From NCBI GenBank assembly GCA_012934845.2, contig WNNJ02002853.1:1-64000 (forward strand): 64,000 nt of DNA, read 5' to 3'. Made by a program: the position numbers and the translations under genes. Within the stretch, counting starts at the first letter, position 1, and every line of letters begins with the position of its first letter. Source of the DNA: Pomphorhynchus laevis. Its lineage: Eukaryota > Acanthocephala > Palaeacanthocephala > Echinorhynchida > Pomphorhynchidae. Below, piece by piece: positions 33,505 to 44,329 of the stretch. The notes beneath the pieces were generated by a model. It worked only from the letters and a program-made list of their open reading frames with translations, did not search any database and was not told the DNA's origin.

Positions 33505-34450
33505 ATTGTAACAATCCCATCATTTGTTGTTCTACTGTGCCTTATATCAGCTCTCTCTATTTATCAAACCCTACTCCTTTAACGTTACGCAATACGCCGA
33601 TGACATACTCATCTATGATTATGCACCCGCCCATCACATACACGATATCGCCATTTTTGTTTCCAACTGTCTTTATCCTATCTACAAACGTCTCTCCCAT
33701 CTTCGTCTCGTTCTAAACTCAGACAAGTCCAAAATAATGTGGATCCTCTCCCGTCAACCTAATATATATCCCCCACCTGTATATTTTGCATCATCAATAA
33801 TCCCCATAATACACAATCTCACTTTCTTAGGATTCTATTTTCCTTAAACCCTTCGACCGCGACAAGGTCCGCACGTCTGACTTAATTCTCATTGACATCT
33901 GCCGTATCCGCCCCCTTATCGACTTTCAATCTTGGATGTATCTTATTTCATCACTTATCTTCCTTAAAATCGATTACTGCCTTAGCCTTCTCGCAAATTC
34001 TCAAAAATCTATCATTCTATTCCTACAACGCATCATCAACTTCGCCGTTCGAGTGCTCCTACTTCTCCGTCGCTTCGACCACACATTCACATATCTTGCA
34101 CAACTCTCCTGGCCCACAATCTACATTCGCATACAATTCCGCTTTCTCCTCACGTTTCGGCTCATCACTGTCGGCTCCCCATCGTTCATCAACCTCCCTT
34201 TCTTAGACGACACTCGCCACACCTCTCTATCGCTGCGTTCACGTCATTTCCTCTTACTCCACGTTCCCAATTACTCTAACAACTACGGTCTTCGATCATT
34301 TATCGCCGCCGCTCCCCTCGCCTGAAATCAGCTCCCTCTCAACGTCCGCCGCACTCCCTCCTTTATTATATTCAAACACCTCATCCGTTCCCACATTCTC
34401 GACACATGATTTAGACTTTTGTTTGTTTTTATAAATAAATAAATAAAGAC
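33505..34450 (+). mobile_element. CR1/L2-like LINE 3' fragment, C-rich coding strand
   Basis: A 5'-truncated LINE starting in the RT palm: VTQYADDILIYDYAP (motif C, about 33,585-33,625), LRLVLNSDKSKIMWI, NLTFLGFYF, and then, after breaks, HVPNYSNNYGLRSFIAAAPL near 34,260-34,320, followed by NQLPLNVRR, the common LINE C-terminus. The tail is (AAAT)n, then AATAAAGAC, near 34,440. The strand is pyrimidine-rich like the 44.3-46.6 kb family, of which it may be the 3' end. Confidence 0.7.
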
Positions 34451-34579
34451 TTTGTTAACTAACACAGAAAAACATCAAAAAAATAAAGTAAAATAGTATA
34501 AGACACAAACCGAATTAAGACAATATCTTCTTTGCATCTTCTTCTTTGTCTTCCCTGTACTTACGGCCTCAAATCCAAG

Positions 34580-37015
34580 GGGATCTGAGCCCCCCCCCAA
34601 CCGATCCAACACGCCGACTTCCGACTAAACCACCCAGGGTCTTTCACCCCCGAAGAGTCCAGTCGGCACGGACTATGCTGGGTAAACGAGAGACGAGGAG
34701 CTTAAGAAACCTTAGCCTTTACTCTGGGAGACGTCCTCTCGAAAATAAGACTAATCCTGAAATAGCCCAGGTGCCCCAAAGGCGCACCTGAGTTTTTCTT
34801 TCAATGACAGATACTGGGCCCGTTTCAGAGCCCATCTAGCTTTCTTCAGGATACGTTTAAGTCTATCCAGGTCAGCTTTCGCCGACCATTTCACCGTAAC
34901 GGTGAACCCCAGGTATTTTACTCGACTGGTGAAGACAGGGAGTGGTTGATTAATCAAAATGGAAGAGAGGGCAGAGAGTGCTAATCTCTTGAGCTTTTGC
35001 TTTGTTGCAGGGGCGCCATGAAAGACAACCACCTGCGATTTGGCGGAGTTTAAAATAAGATTAGACTTGGGTAACTGGTCTTTTAATCTTAAAAAGAAAC
35101 GGCTGATGTCCGAGACAATGTCTTTGCACCTGCGTCCAGAAAACAGAACTGTGGTATCATCAGCATATACCACTAGACGTTGTTCGCGTTTAAATATTTT
35201 AAAGAGTTCAATGAAGGTAGCAAGATATAAGATAGGATAAAGTGGGGAACCTTAAGGCACACCGTAATAGGATATAACTGATGCGCATCAGGGTCGTCTT
35301 CATAGTAAAATCGCTTGGTGTACAGCATAATCTCCACCCTGTTCACAATTCTCGCAGGCAATCCGAGGGACCTGAGAGAAAAAATCACAAAGGAAATTGA
35401 GATACGGTCAAATGCAGCAGACAAGTCGAGGAAAACAGCCACAACTAAACGATAGCTATTCTCCCGAGAAAACTTTTCACTTCACCTACTGCTGAATGGA
35501 CCGAGCGACCTTTAACGAACCCATGAAAACCAGGAGGGATCAAATTACACCTACTTAAATGGTTGCAGATTTTACGCGCAAGCGCTTTTTTGTAAATCGA
35601 CACGAGGGCATTTTGAATCGAAATGGGTCGCAGATCTTTAGGGCATGAGCAGGATTTTTTCTTAGGAATAAAAACACGCTTACTAATATTGATGTCTGCT
35701 ACATCGGACGGTGAGGCTAAAAGCATGGTGACGGCCACCTCTCTTCTCTGATCAGCTGTCAAAAGCTGACAGACCCGCGAAGAAAGTGGAGAGATGGATT
35801 TGGAGGTGCCCGGGATTGGACCTCATGAGTTAAGGATATCCGTAACAGATAGATCCCTACTCCTGAAGTTACACCAAGGCGGGATTGGTTGAAGTGATTG
35901 AGTGGCTCCATAGTTGTGTAGGGCTAGTGACTCTTCCAAAACTTTATCAAGGCCTACATTCCCTATCCAACCCAATGCTCTATCCTTCCAGCAAACAAAC
36001 TTCTCCTTGAAAATCTTCCAAAAGGAAGATTGAGAAGGATTAAGCCGAACAATACTCGTCCTATCCCTACTCAGCTGGAACCTATATCTAGTGCTCCAGT
36101 ATTCATTCGAGAGAGCCCGTCTGGCGGAAACAGAGAGATTAGGAAGGTTAAGCAGTTTCGCTAGGACCTTAAGTTTCGTCGGAGTGAGATTGTATATACG
36201 ACCTTTATAGGTAGTCGATAGAATCGCGGTAGCTTGCGAAAAGAGGTAGGTATTAAATTTGGTCAAACTCTCATTTCCTATTAAGGGAAAGAGTTGGATA
36301 GCCGCTTGAAATAGGGCCACTCTGATCGGATCAAAGTGAAACCTCCTTCGAAGCAACATATCTTCCTCAATTCTTAAACGAATTCGGTCATTAGAGGTGG
36401 ACAATTGCTGGCGCAACTGCTCCGTGCAGAGGGGTTTTAAAAGCCACCTCGAGTGAAGCAGTAAATGTCGAGGGTAGAATTTGTTGATGTTAAATGAAAG
36501 GTAGGTGACGGGGGTTTGTGAATAAAGTAATCGTTCCTAGCTCTGCGAAGTGCTGCATTGATCCAACGACCAGTTCTGTCGTTGAAGTCCCCTAGTATCA
36601 TGTCATAACCGCTGTCAATAATACCATCCAGAAGGTTACGGTTCTTGTGAATTTCCCCTGGACGAATATATACATTGGCTAGACTGAAGCTTTAACCGTT
36701 CTTACTAAGTGAAACTACCAAGCAAGACAGGGCTGGACGTGAGTAGTTTAGCAAGAGGGAGGACTTTAAGGAGCACTTAACTAAGGTCAAGAGTCCTTGA
36801 GATGAAGAGGAGTGGGGTGGGGTTATGTACGGAGTATAGTGGTAACAGATATGCTTTGGAATAAATCGAGTAATGTCCTGGGGGAGACGGATAGACCGCG
36901 TCTCCTGAAGGACTATAACATCTGCATCTCTACCGGATAGAAGTCTAAGGGCAGAAGCACCTCCCGAGTTCCACTGAAGGATATTCAGTGAAAAAGGCTC
37001 ATGAGTACTCTGCAT
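34580..37015 (-). pseudogene. LINE copy D ORF2 (APE endonuclease-RT), several frame breaks
   Basis: Starts MQSTHEPFSLNILQWNSGGA at 37,015; APE motifs NILQWNSGG, DVIVLQETRSIR, DFNDRTG. Finger/linker pieces 36,416-35,823. RT: ISIQNALVSIYKKALARKI and GFVKGRSVHSAVGEVK (35,762-35,500), motif A VFLDLSAAFDRIS (35,430s), motif C VVYADDTTVLF (35,170s). Tail WSAKADLDRLKRILKKARW and PGWFSRKSACW-like end near 34,630. About five frame changes. The tail carries no RNase H motif that I can see. Confidence 0.8.
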
Positions 37016-37155
37016 TGTGATGGATTAGTTGGATGGGGGATTGCCAGCCTAGACAAATCCAGGAGCAGGAAGGTTTCCCGTCCTACAGCTAGCTCCGTCT
37101 AGGGTTGGCACTTGCCCCTGGACAGTATCATCATTTCCCCATTGTTTCTGCCTGA

Positions 37156-38250
37156 TCAACTTTCCAATCTTGATTGGGGGACGGCGTGAGCAGAGGCCCC
37201 CCTTTTGTTCGAGGTCTTGAGTGAAGAAACAGGAAGTTCTGGATTCACGAATAGATTTGAAATAGAGGCCGCAATAAACGCTTGGACCTCTCTTTGAAAC
37301 GAAAACAAACGCTGATCCATAATCGACAACAGCTCGCTGTCGGACATCCTGGTTGCTGCCTGAGAAAAAGAATCAGGTGCCGGCTTGGAGGGTTTGATTA
37401 ATATAGACTGATATTTCTTGAAGTGCTCGCATTTCCTACTCCACGCGGGATGCGCTCCTCCGCAGTTGGAGCAGGCCAGATTATTTGTGCATGGAAACGA
37501 GGACTCGGCGTAGGGGCAATCTTCATTACCACATTTCCCACAGCGCTGGACCGCACTGCAGCTAGAGGTCCAGTGCCCCCCCCATTTGTGACACCTGCTA
37601 CAGTGCGGGTAGGTGCATTCTTCCTTGCCAACCACTCTAAATTTGAGGTTAAAGCCCATAAAGGGGTTGCAGGAGGATTTTTCTAAGAGTTCAGCCTGCC
37701 CTATGACGGCGGAGCAGAATCCAACATTAATTGGTAGACCGTTCCTCCCCAACAGGGGACGTACGTTTTTTATCTTGTAAGTCTTACTTATAAGATGGAT
37801 GTCTTCTTCCTCCATCTGTGTAGGAAGATTACTTATTTTTAGGAAGGCCATAATAGGTTTCCTCTCAAATTCAGCAATGTCGCAGAAGTTAGCGACAAAG
37901 TACCTCTCAAAGCTCTCCAGGAGGTCCTGGGTAGCAAAGGAAATTTTTATGCTGGTGTCAAAATATCTAACTGAGTTGTAGACTACACGGTTTTTCATAC
38001 TATGTGCAAACTCTCTTAGAAATTTGTTGTATAGGACGTCTTTCTAAAGGCTTTTTTAAAATGATTATCCCCAAATTTGGAATCTTAGGGATCGGGGGAA
38101 GTAATTCCCCAAAATTCTCATCAATATAAGAAGAGCCACTAACCTTGTTGTCTTCAATTGCCGAAATTTTCATAGCAGTATTGTCTATTTTCGTTGAAAC
38201 AACAGAATTCTTTGATAGTCCGTCACTGTGCAAACTCAACATTTTGTTTG
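37156..38250 (-). pseudogene. LINE copy D ORF1 (zinc-knuckle protein), one frameshift
   Basis: Likely start MLSLHSDGLSK near 38,242, then PPIPKIPNLGIIILKKPLER. After one frame change near 38,020 it continues KNRVVYNSVRYFDTSI to 37,156. The core (AFLKISNLPTQMEEEDI, LLGRNGLPINVGFCSA) precedes three Cys/His clusters: CSRCHKWGGHWTSSC with one extra Gly against the other copies, CGKCGNEDC, and CSNCGGAHPAWSRKC. It would coat the LINE RNA. The best template for annotating ORF1 in this family. Confidence 0.8.
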
Positions 38251-38388
38251 TTTTTCTTCGTGGCCATGTGAGCGTGCGCCAGCACGCATTTGCCACGTAA
38301 AAATAAATCTATTTTTTTCTGTTGATTGCGCGAAAATTACAGGAAATGTCGTGCAATATTAGTATGATCGGAGGATCAAAGAGCTCCA

Positions 38389-39415
38389 GTGAAAAAACTT
38401 TTCCAGCAAAAGCAAGAAAGGTTAGTGCTATTTTTTTCAAATTTTTTGATCTCAAGCACGGAGGGAAAACTTCCTTATGTGCCAAAATTGGTCAACCTGG
38501 TAATACTCAGACTTCTTCAATCATTTGAACGTAATAATATCTTCAATATATTCATAAGGCCGTTTACAAGCGCTTATAAGAAGAGAATTCTATTCATTTC
38601 AATAAATACTTAGACACCGAAATCCGGATTTCTTTCAGCTCTCCGGATCTGCCAGAAGCGTACCTAGAATTTTTTGACATGCATCTAAAAGAATTTGGAT
38701 CGTCTACCTACAGGCCTATTCAAACTACTCTGAAAATTAATAACTTTCCGTCCTTCGCAACGGATGACGATTTAGGAGCCCTCACATCTGAGTACAGAAT
38801 TCACAATATTCGGCCCATCTTGGGCAGGAAAGACCATCCTATATCAGTAGCATTCTGTTCTACCACAGTCGACCAGGCGGAATGCCTGGCTAAAAGTAAA
38901 TGTAACCGATTCTTGGGACGCAACCTTTCTTTTACACTTATTGACGCTGACGACTTAACAAACCCTCATTGCAATTGGTGCCACCTTTGGGGGCACTGGT
39001 CCTCGAGCTGCACTAGGCCCTGTACGTGTGGGGTTTGCAGCTCTTCTGACATCAATGAGGGGAATGTGGTCTCTCCTCTATGTTACAATTGCGGTGGCTA
39101 GCACACGGAGTGGTCTAGAAAATGTTCTGTCTTTAAAGGATACAAGTTAAGGCATTGTGGGGCACAGGAAGATCGGCCCACTTTGCCGCTGCCTGCTTGT
39201 CTAATTCAACCGGTTCTGGTATGACGAACGCCGATATTATCAAACTTGTTGACGCTAGATTACAGGTGTACAAGGACGAGATTCGAGCCGTAGCGAATCA
39301 TTTGATAGCGAAATTCGAGGAGTATCGCTCTTCTCCATCGACGATTTTTATCTCTTTAAAGAGAGTCCCCGTTCTAAGAAGAGATCCTCTTCAAAACGGA
39401 AGATGGCTTTCTTAA
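38389..39415 (+). pseudogene. LINE copy E ORF1, broken
   Basis: Pieces 38,389-38,613, 38,679-39,101 and 39,155-39,415. Core LKINNFPSFATDDDLG, ILGRKDHPISVAFCS, then CNWCHLWGHWSSSC, CGVCSSSD, CYNCGG. The third finger is interrupted by a stop. It is more diverged from D than A and B are. Confidence 0.75.
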
Positions 39416-39586
39416 AGTTGGCAAAGAAAGATGATATCTTATGGGAGTTGTTGGCCTCAAAGGGAGATGAATACAATGTCGGTGGGCAAGTGTCTTCTTT
39501 TTATAAGGCTGGAAGTGAGAAGGGCAACTTTCTAACTCCTGGTTCATGCTAGAAGGTAAGCATCCTACTTCAGTTGACGCAACACA

Positions 39587-41750
39587 ATGCAAAGTATTCA
39601 AGAGCCTTTTTCACTGAATATCTTTCAGTGGAATTCGCGAGGGGCTCCCGCCCTTAGCCTTCTATCTGGAAGATATACAGATATTATAATCCTTCAGGAG
39701 ACGCGGTATATTCGTATCCCCCAGGATATTACTCGATTTATCCCTAAATCGAGTAATATCGATTTTGGGATCCTTCCCACTCCAGACCAGAAGTGGGAAG
39801 TAATACTTCCCACTTCTGGTCTGGACTAGAGGGGGCATCCCACTCCAGCTGACGTAACACAATGGGAAGTAATCAAGAGCCTTTTTCACTGAATATTCTT
39901 CAGTAGAATTCAAGAGGTGCTTCCGCCCTTAGGCTTTTATCAGGTAGATATGCAGATGTTATAGTCCTTCAAAGGACACAGTCTACCGCCTCCCTCAGAA
40001 TATTACTCGATTTATCCCTAAGAACATTTACACCCAATTTACTCCGTAAATAACCCGTCCTCACTCCCCTTCATCTCAAGGTCTTTAGAAGAAGATACGT
40101 TGCTTAGAAGGAGGTTTCACTTTGATTCCATCAGAGCGGCTTTCTTTCAAGCAGCTATCCAACTCTTCCCCAGAATTAGTAATGAGAGTTTGACCGAATT
40201 TAATTCCAACATATCATCGCAAGCTACCGAGTTTCCTTCGACTACCTGTAAAGGTCGTATTTACAATCCCACTCCAATAAAACTCAAGGTTCTGGCTAAA
40301 ATGTTACACATTCCCAATCTCTGTTTCCGCCAGACATTCCCTCTCGAATGAATACTGGTGCTCTAGATATAGATTTCAGCTGAGCAGGGATAGGGCGTAC
40401 CTTTCTCATCTTAACGATTCTCAGTCTTCCTTTTGGAAGATATTCAAGAAAGAAGTTTGTCTGTTGGAAGGAAAGGGCTGTGGGTAGGATTGAGGGCATT
40501 GGTCTTGACAGAGTTTTGGAAGCGTCACTATCTCTACATAACTATGGAGCCACTCAATCTCCCCAACCAATCCCGCCTTGGGGTAACTTCAGGAACAAGG
40601 CCTTATCTGTTACAGATATTCTTAACTATAGGGTCCACTTTAGAGCACCTCTAAATCCGTCGATCCACTATCTTCTCGGGTCTATCAGCTTTTAATAGCC
40701 GATCAAAGAAGAAAAGTGGCCGTCACAATGCTTTTAGCATCACCATCCGATGTAACCAGCATCAATATTAGTCGTAGAATGTTTTTACCAAAGGATAGTC
40801 CGAAAAAGCGCTTGCGCGTAGAATCCGCGACCATTTAAGTAATAGCAACTTGATCCCACCGAGTTTTCATGAGTTTGTCAAAGGGAGCACGGTCCATTAA
40901 GCAATAGTGAAGTGCATCAGTTTTGTCACAATTCCCTTCCCTATCTCCTCTCTAAGGTCCCTCGGGTTGCCTGCGAGAATTGTTAACAGGGTGGAGATAT
41001 TGCTGTACACTAAGCGGTCCTACTATGAAGACGACCCTGATGCGTGTCAGTTCTACCCTATTACTGGTGTGCCTAAAGGCTCCCAACTTTCTCCTATCTT
41101 GTCTTGCTGCCTCAATTGTACTATTCAAGAATTTTAGACGTGATTAATATCTTGTGGTATACGCTGATGATACCACATCCCAATTCCCTGGTCGCAGGTG
41201 CAAATTGTAGTCTTGGACATCAGCCGCTTCTTTTAAAGATTAACAGACCAGCTGACCCCATCCAATCTTATTTTAAACTCCTCCAAATCGCAGGTGGTTG
41301 TCTTTCATTGCGCTCCTTCGACAAAAATAATAAAGAGACTAGCACTCTAAGCTTTATCTTCCATATTGACTAATCAACCACTTCCTACCTTCACAAGTCG
41401 AGTAAAATACCTGGGGTTCACTGTTACGGTGAACTGGTCGGCGAAAGCTGACCTAGATAGACTTAAACGTATCCTGAAGAAAGCTAGGTGGGTCCTGAAA
41501 CGGGCTTAGCATCTATCGTTGAATGGGAAAACCCAAGTGCGTGTCTGGGGGTACGTGTGCTATCTCTGGATTAGTCTTCTTTCCGAGAGGAAGTTCCCCG
41601 GAGCAAAGACTAAAGTTTCTCAAGATCATTATCTCGCGATTACCGAGCATAGTCCGATTGGACTCTTCGGGGGTGAAAGACCCCGGGTGGTTCAGTCGGA
41701 GAGCGGCGTGTTAAATTAGCTGGAGGGCTCAAATTCCGCTGAACCTGAGG
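39587..41750 (+). pseudogene. LINE copy E ORF2, broken and partly duplicated
   Basis: APE start MQSIQEPFSLNIFQWNSRGA and QETRYIRIPQDITRFIP. The frame then turns back on itself in a palindrome and the APE start is repeated. Most of the rest of APE is deleted, because the reading jumps to the finger region at ~40,090 (LRRRFHFDSIRAAFFQAA). RT pieces: LPARIVNRVEILLYTKRSYY, PNSLVAG, with motif C decayed near 41,160. Tail PGWFSRRAAC at ~41,690. Confidence 0.75.
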
Positions 41751-41890
41751 GCGTGAAGACTCAATGTCTTGATTTGGTTTGTCGTGTCTTGAACTGCTGT
41801 TTTTCTTCTATCTCGTTTTAGTTATTTAGTTGTTGTTAAGTTATTTATTTAAGAAGTTCCTTATTATACATATGCAACATCTTTAAATTT

Positions 41891-43320
41891 GCAGTTGTTT
41901 TGTCCCTTTACTTTTTACACAAGCCAGAAAGTTTACTGATAAAATTGCTGCATTCGTCTATATCAAGACAACACTTTGCATCGTATATCGTTACATGCTC
42001 TGCTTATTGGCACTATTTGAAGCATTCACATTATATGACAATATTGTGTTAATGTTACGTGCAGTCCTTAATCTTACTAACGGTATTATATCATGAGAAA
42101 GGTTTATTAGCGCTGTATTTATATCTTTTTGTATTTTGTGCAGAGCATTGTGGTATTCGAATATTACATTGTTCTTTCTTTTTTACGTTTTCATTTTTTA
42201 AATCAATTTTAGCCTTTTGCTGTTCTTCACGTGATTGTACTGATCTTTTATTTGCCTGTGTGTATAACTGCGTTTTTTAATTAAACGTATAACAGTTCCA
42301 CTTCCTTTTGATAATCATGATTCGTGGATCATATTTTTCGAATACGGGACAATTCGTATCGAATGAGTATTCTTTTTATTCTGGTTTTATAGCAGCGAAT
42401 CGCCTGTAAATATGAATACACATTAACAAACTTTCTATATAATTTTGTCTTGTAATTACTGTTTTTATCTTTGTAAATATCTATATCCAAATATTGTATT
42501 TTATCGATACTACTTATCAATGTGGTTGCCGATTGAAACTGTCTTCGATCAACGAACTGGAGGCGTCATGTCATTTCTAGAGTCTAGAAATAACATGACG
42601 CCTCCAGTTCTACATAATAGCTTCAGCTATCAGGTCGCATTACGACAGAAAGCATGCTGTCCAGACAACACAGAGCCAGCTAAAATACAAGTTAGTCGAA
42701 GAGGTCCGGAAATGTCTGAACAAAATGAAATTCAACCGACTACCAACAAGACGATTTAAATGACTCATTTCAATCTGATGGAGGACCACCATGTGTATCG
42801 TCAATATAGTGCATGCTGAGGGACGAAACAACGATGATACAGAGACGTCCACTGATGAGTCCCGCTCTGTGGAGTTGTCTGGACAGCATGCTTTCTGTCG
42901 TAATGCGACCTGATAGCTGAAGCTATTATGTAGCCAGCTAAAATACAAGTTAGTTGAAGAGGTCCGGAAATGTCTCAACAAAATGAAATTCAACTGACTA
43001 CTAACAAGACGATTTAAATGACTCAGATCATTTGAGAGTAATGAATTATATCCTTAACGTAGAAAAATGGGATATATCTAATAATGATTTAATTTTCCTC
43101 CCAATTATTTTTGTATTATTTTTAATTTGCAATATAAAATACGTAGACTTAGTTAGCTTATTTAATTCTTCAAAACAAAGTTTAAAGGAGTCATCCTAAT
43201 TTTCCTCTAATAATTTTGCAGCTAGCTCAATAGCTTTATTTATGGGCACATTAGTGAACATCGAAACGATGTCAAAACTTATCATCGTTTTCCCTTTTCA
43301 TTATAGTTAAGGATCATTTG
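41891..43320 (-). mobile_element. Penelope-like element RT relic, interrupted by a structured repeat
   Basis: Minus-strand PLE. ISFDIVSMFTNVPINKAIEL (motif A region) is near 43,290-43,230, then the 43,000-43,100 part. After a 490-bp foreign segment come IQYLDIDIYKD and TKLYRKFVNVYSYLQ (42,500-42,400), then a degenerate connecting region to ~41,900. A 91-bp direct repeat (43,025-43,115 and 43,312-43,402) lies at its 5' side. Classic Penelope-type motifs, unlike the family at 47.8-51.1 kb. Old fossil with many breaks. Confidence 0.65.
42530..43024 (+). repeat. Structured insertion with mixed direct and inverted repeats
   Basis: A near-perfect hairpin (42,555-42,609, arms 26 bp with one mismatch). 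Segment S (about 42,611-42,668) recurs inverted at ~42,874-42,931. Segment T (about 42,671-42,765, starting AGCCAGCTAAAATACAAG) recurs directly at ~42,930-43,024. The centre holds GGGACGAAAC and, 28 bases later, CACTGATGAGTCCC, i.e. both hammerhead core parts in swapped order. No coding capacity. Confidence 0.6.
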
Positions 43321-43849
43321 AGAGTAATGAATTATATCCTTAACGTGGAAAAATGGGATATATCTAATAATGATTTAATTTTCCTCCCAATTATTTTTGA
43401 TATGATATTTGAATGTTATATATGACGCAATATTAAGTCTTCACAATGTTCCTTTTATGAATTTTGGGAGTAAGTACATAGAACCAGAGTTTTGGAAAGA
43501 ACCAGATTGAGGCTTATTACATTCATAAAAACTCCGATATTATTATGCCGAATAATAAACCTGACTTATTGTTAGATTTTTCATAGAGCCAGATTTTTTC
43601 ATTGACCAGATTTTTTCATAGAATTAAGGCAGATTTATTAAATAGATTTTTCCATCATGGACAATTAAAAAGGCTTTTTACAAAAGTACCAAAACGGATA
43701 AACAAGTTGTTTTTTGGCCCAGAACGAGAAAATAAATGCACTGGATTAAAATTCTCGATTACTAGCTACTTACAATTCATCAAGAAGAACTACGATGCTA
43801 TCAGATTTTGGCCTCTATTTACCTTAAAAAAGTTTGAGAAATAATCTAG
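43321..43849. other. PLE-related scraps, no gene
   Basis: Contains the second half of the 91-bp repeat and, near 43,780, the string ATCAAGAAGAACTACGATGC of the PLE 3' module. No usable frame was found. Confidence 0.4.
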
Positions 43850-44205
43850 TTCCAAATCAATCCAGTTCAGATCAATCCAATTCCAGATCAATCCAATTCC
43901 AGATCAATTCAGTTTCAGATCATTCCAGTTCCAGATCAATCCAGTTCCCGATCAATCTAGTTCCAGATCAATCCATTTCAAGATCAATCCAGTATCAGAT
44001 CAATCCAGTTCTAGATCAATCCAGTTCCAGATCAATCCAGTTCCAGATCAATCCAGTTCCAGATCAATCTAGTTCCAGATCAATCAAGTTACAGATCAAT
44101 CAAGTTCCAGATCAATCCAGTTCCAGATCAATCCAGTTCCAGATCAATCCAGTTCAAGATCAATCCAGTTCCAGATCAATCAAGTCCCAGATCAATCTAG
44201 TTCCG
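43850..44205 (+). repeat. 16-bp minisatellite, about 22 copies
   Basis: Unit AGTTCCAGATCAATCC with a few substitutions. Since 16 is not a multiple of three, the reading repeats every 48 bases; with no stop in any phase this gives an accidental 133-codon frame (43,834-44,235). No gene. Confidence 0.95.
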
Positions 44206-44329
44206 CTCGCTCCGCTCGCGGAATTTTTAGAGTAAACCTCTCTAATTATTAAAACAAATTACAGAGCTGATTACAGTTCCGCTCGCTGAAAAACCTATCA
44301 TTTTAATCAGTAGCAAATTTAACAGTTTA

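Larger units (their letters stand above)
34490..38325 (-). mobile_element. Jockey-superfamily LINE, copy D, full length
   Basis: The best-kept long copy of the family: 5' end near 38,325, ORF1, ORF2, and a 3' UTR with tail near 34,490. It lies head to head with copy E, whose 5' end is at almost the same point. There is no obvious direct repeat at both ends. Confidence 0.85.
38326..41890 (+). mobile_element. Jockey-superfamily LINE, copy E, near full length, rearranged
   Basis: Plus-strand copy starting where copy D (minus) starts, so the two form a head-to-head pair. ORF1 38,389-39,415, APE from 39,587, RT 40,100-41,480, tail to 41,720, 3' UTR to ~41,890. The start of the APE region is duplicated in tandem (39,546-39,730 and 39,836-40,010), with two palindromes between the copies. 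More decayed than copy D. Confidence 0.8.

Noticed and set aside
42838-42885. Functional open-stem-II (permuted) hammerhead
   Set aside because: Stem II pairs, but stem III does not form and only two bases separate GTC from CTGATGA, so no stem I is possible in the single copy.
43850-44205. CRISPR-like array
   Set aside because: The repeats are directly adjacent with no spacers, and the setting is animal DNA.
43834-44235. 133-codon open frame with a repetitive Ser/Gln/Ile protein
   Set aside because: It is the translation of the 16-bp minisatellite; the period (16 residues for three units) and the lack of any start context show it is a by-product.
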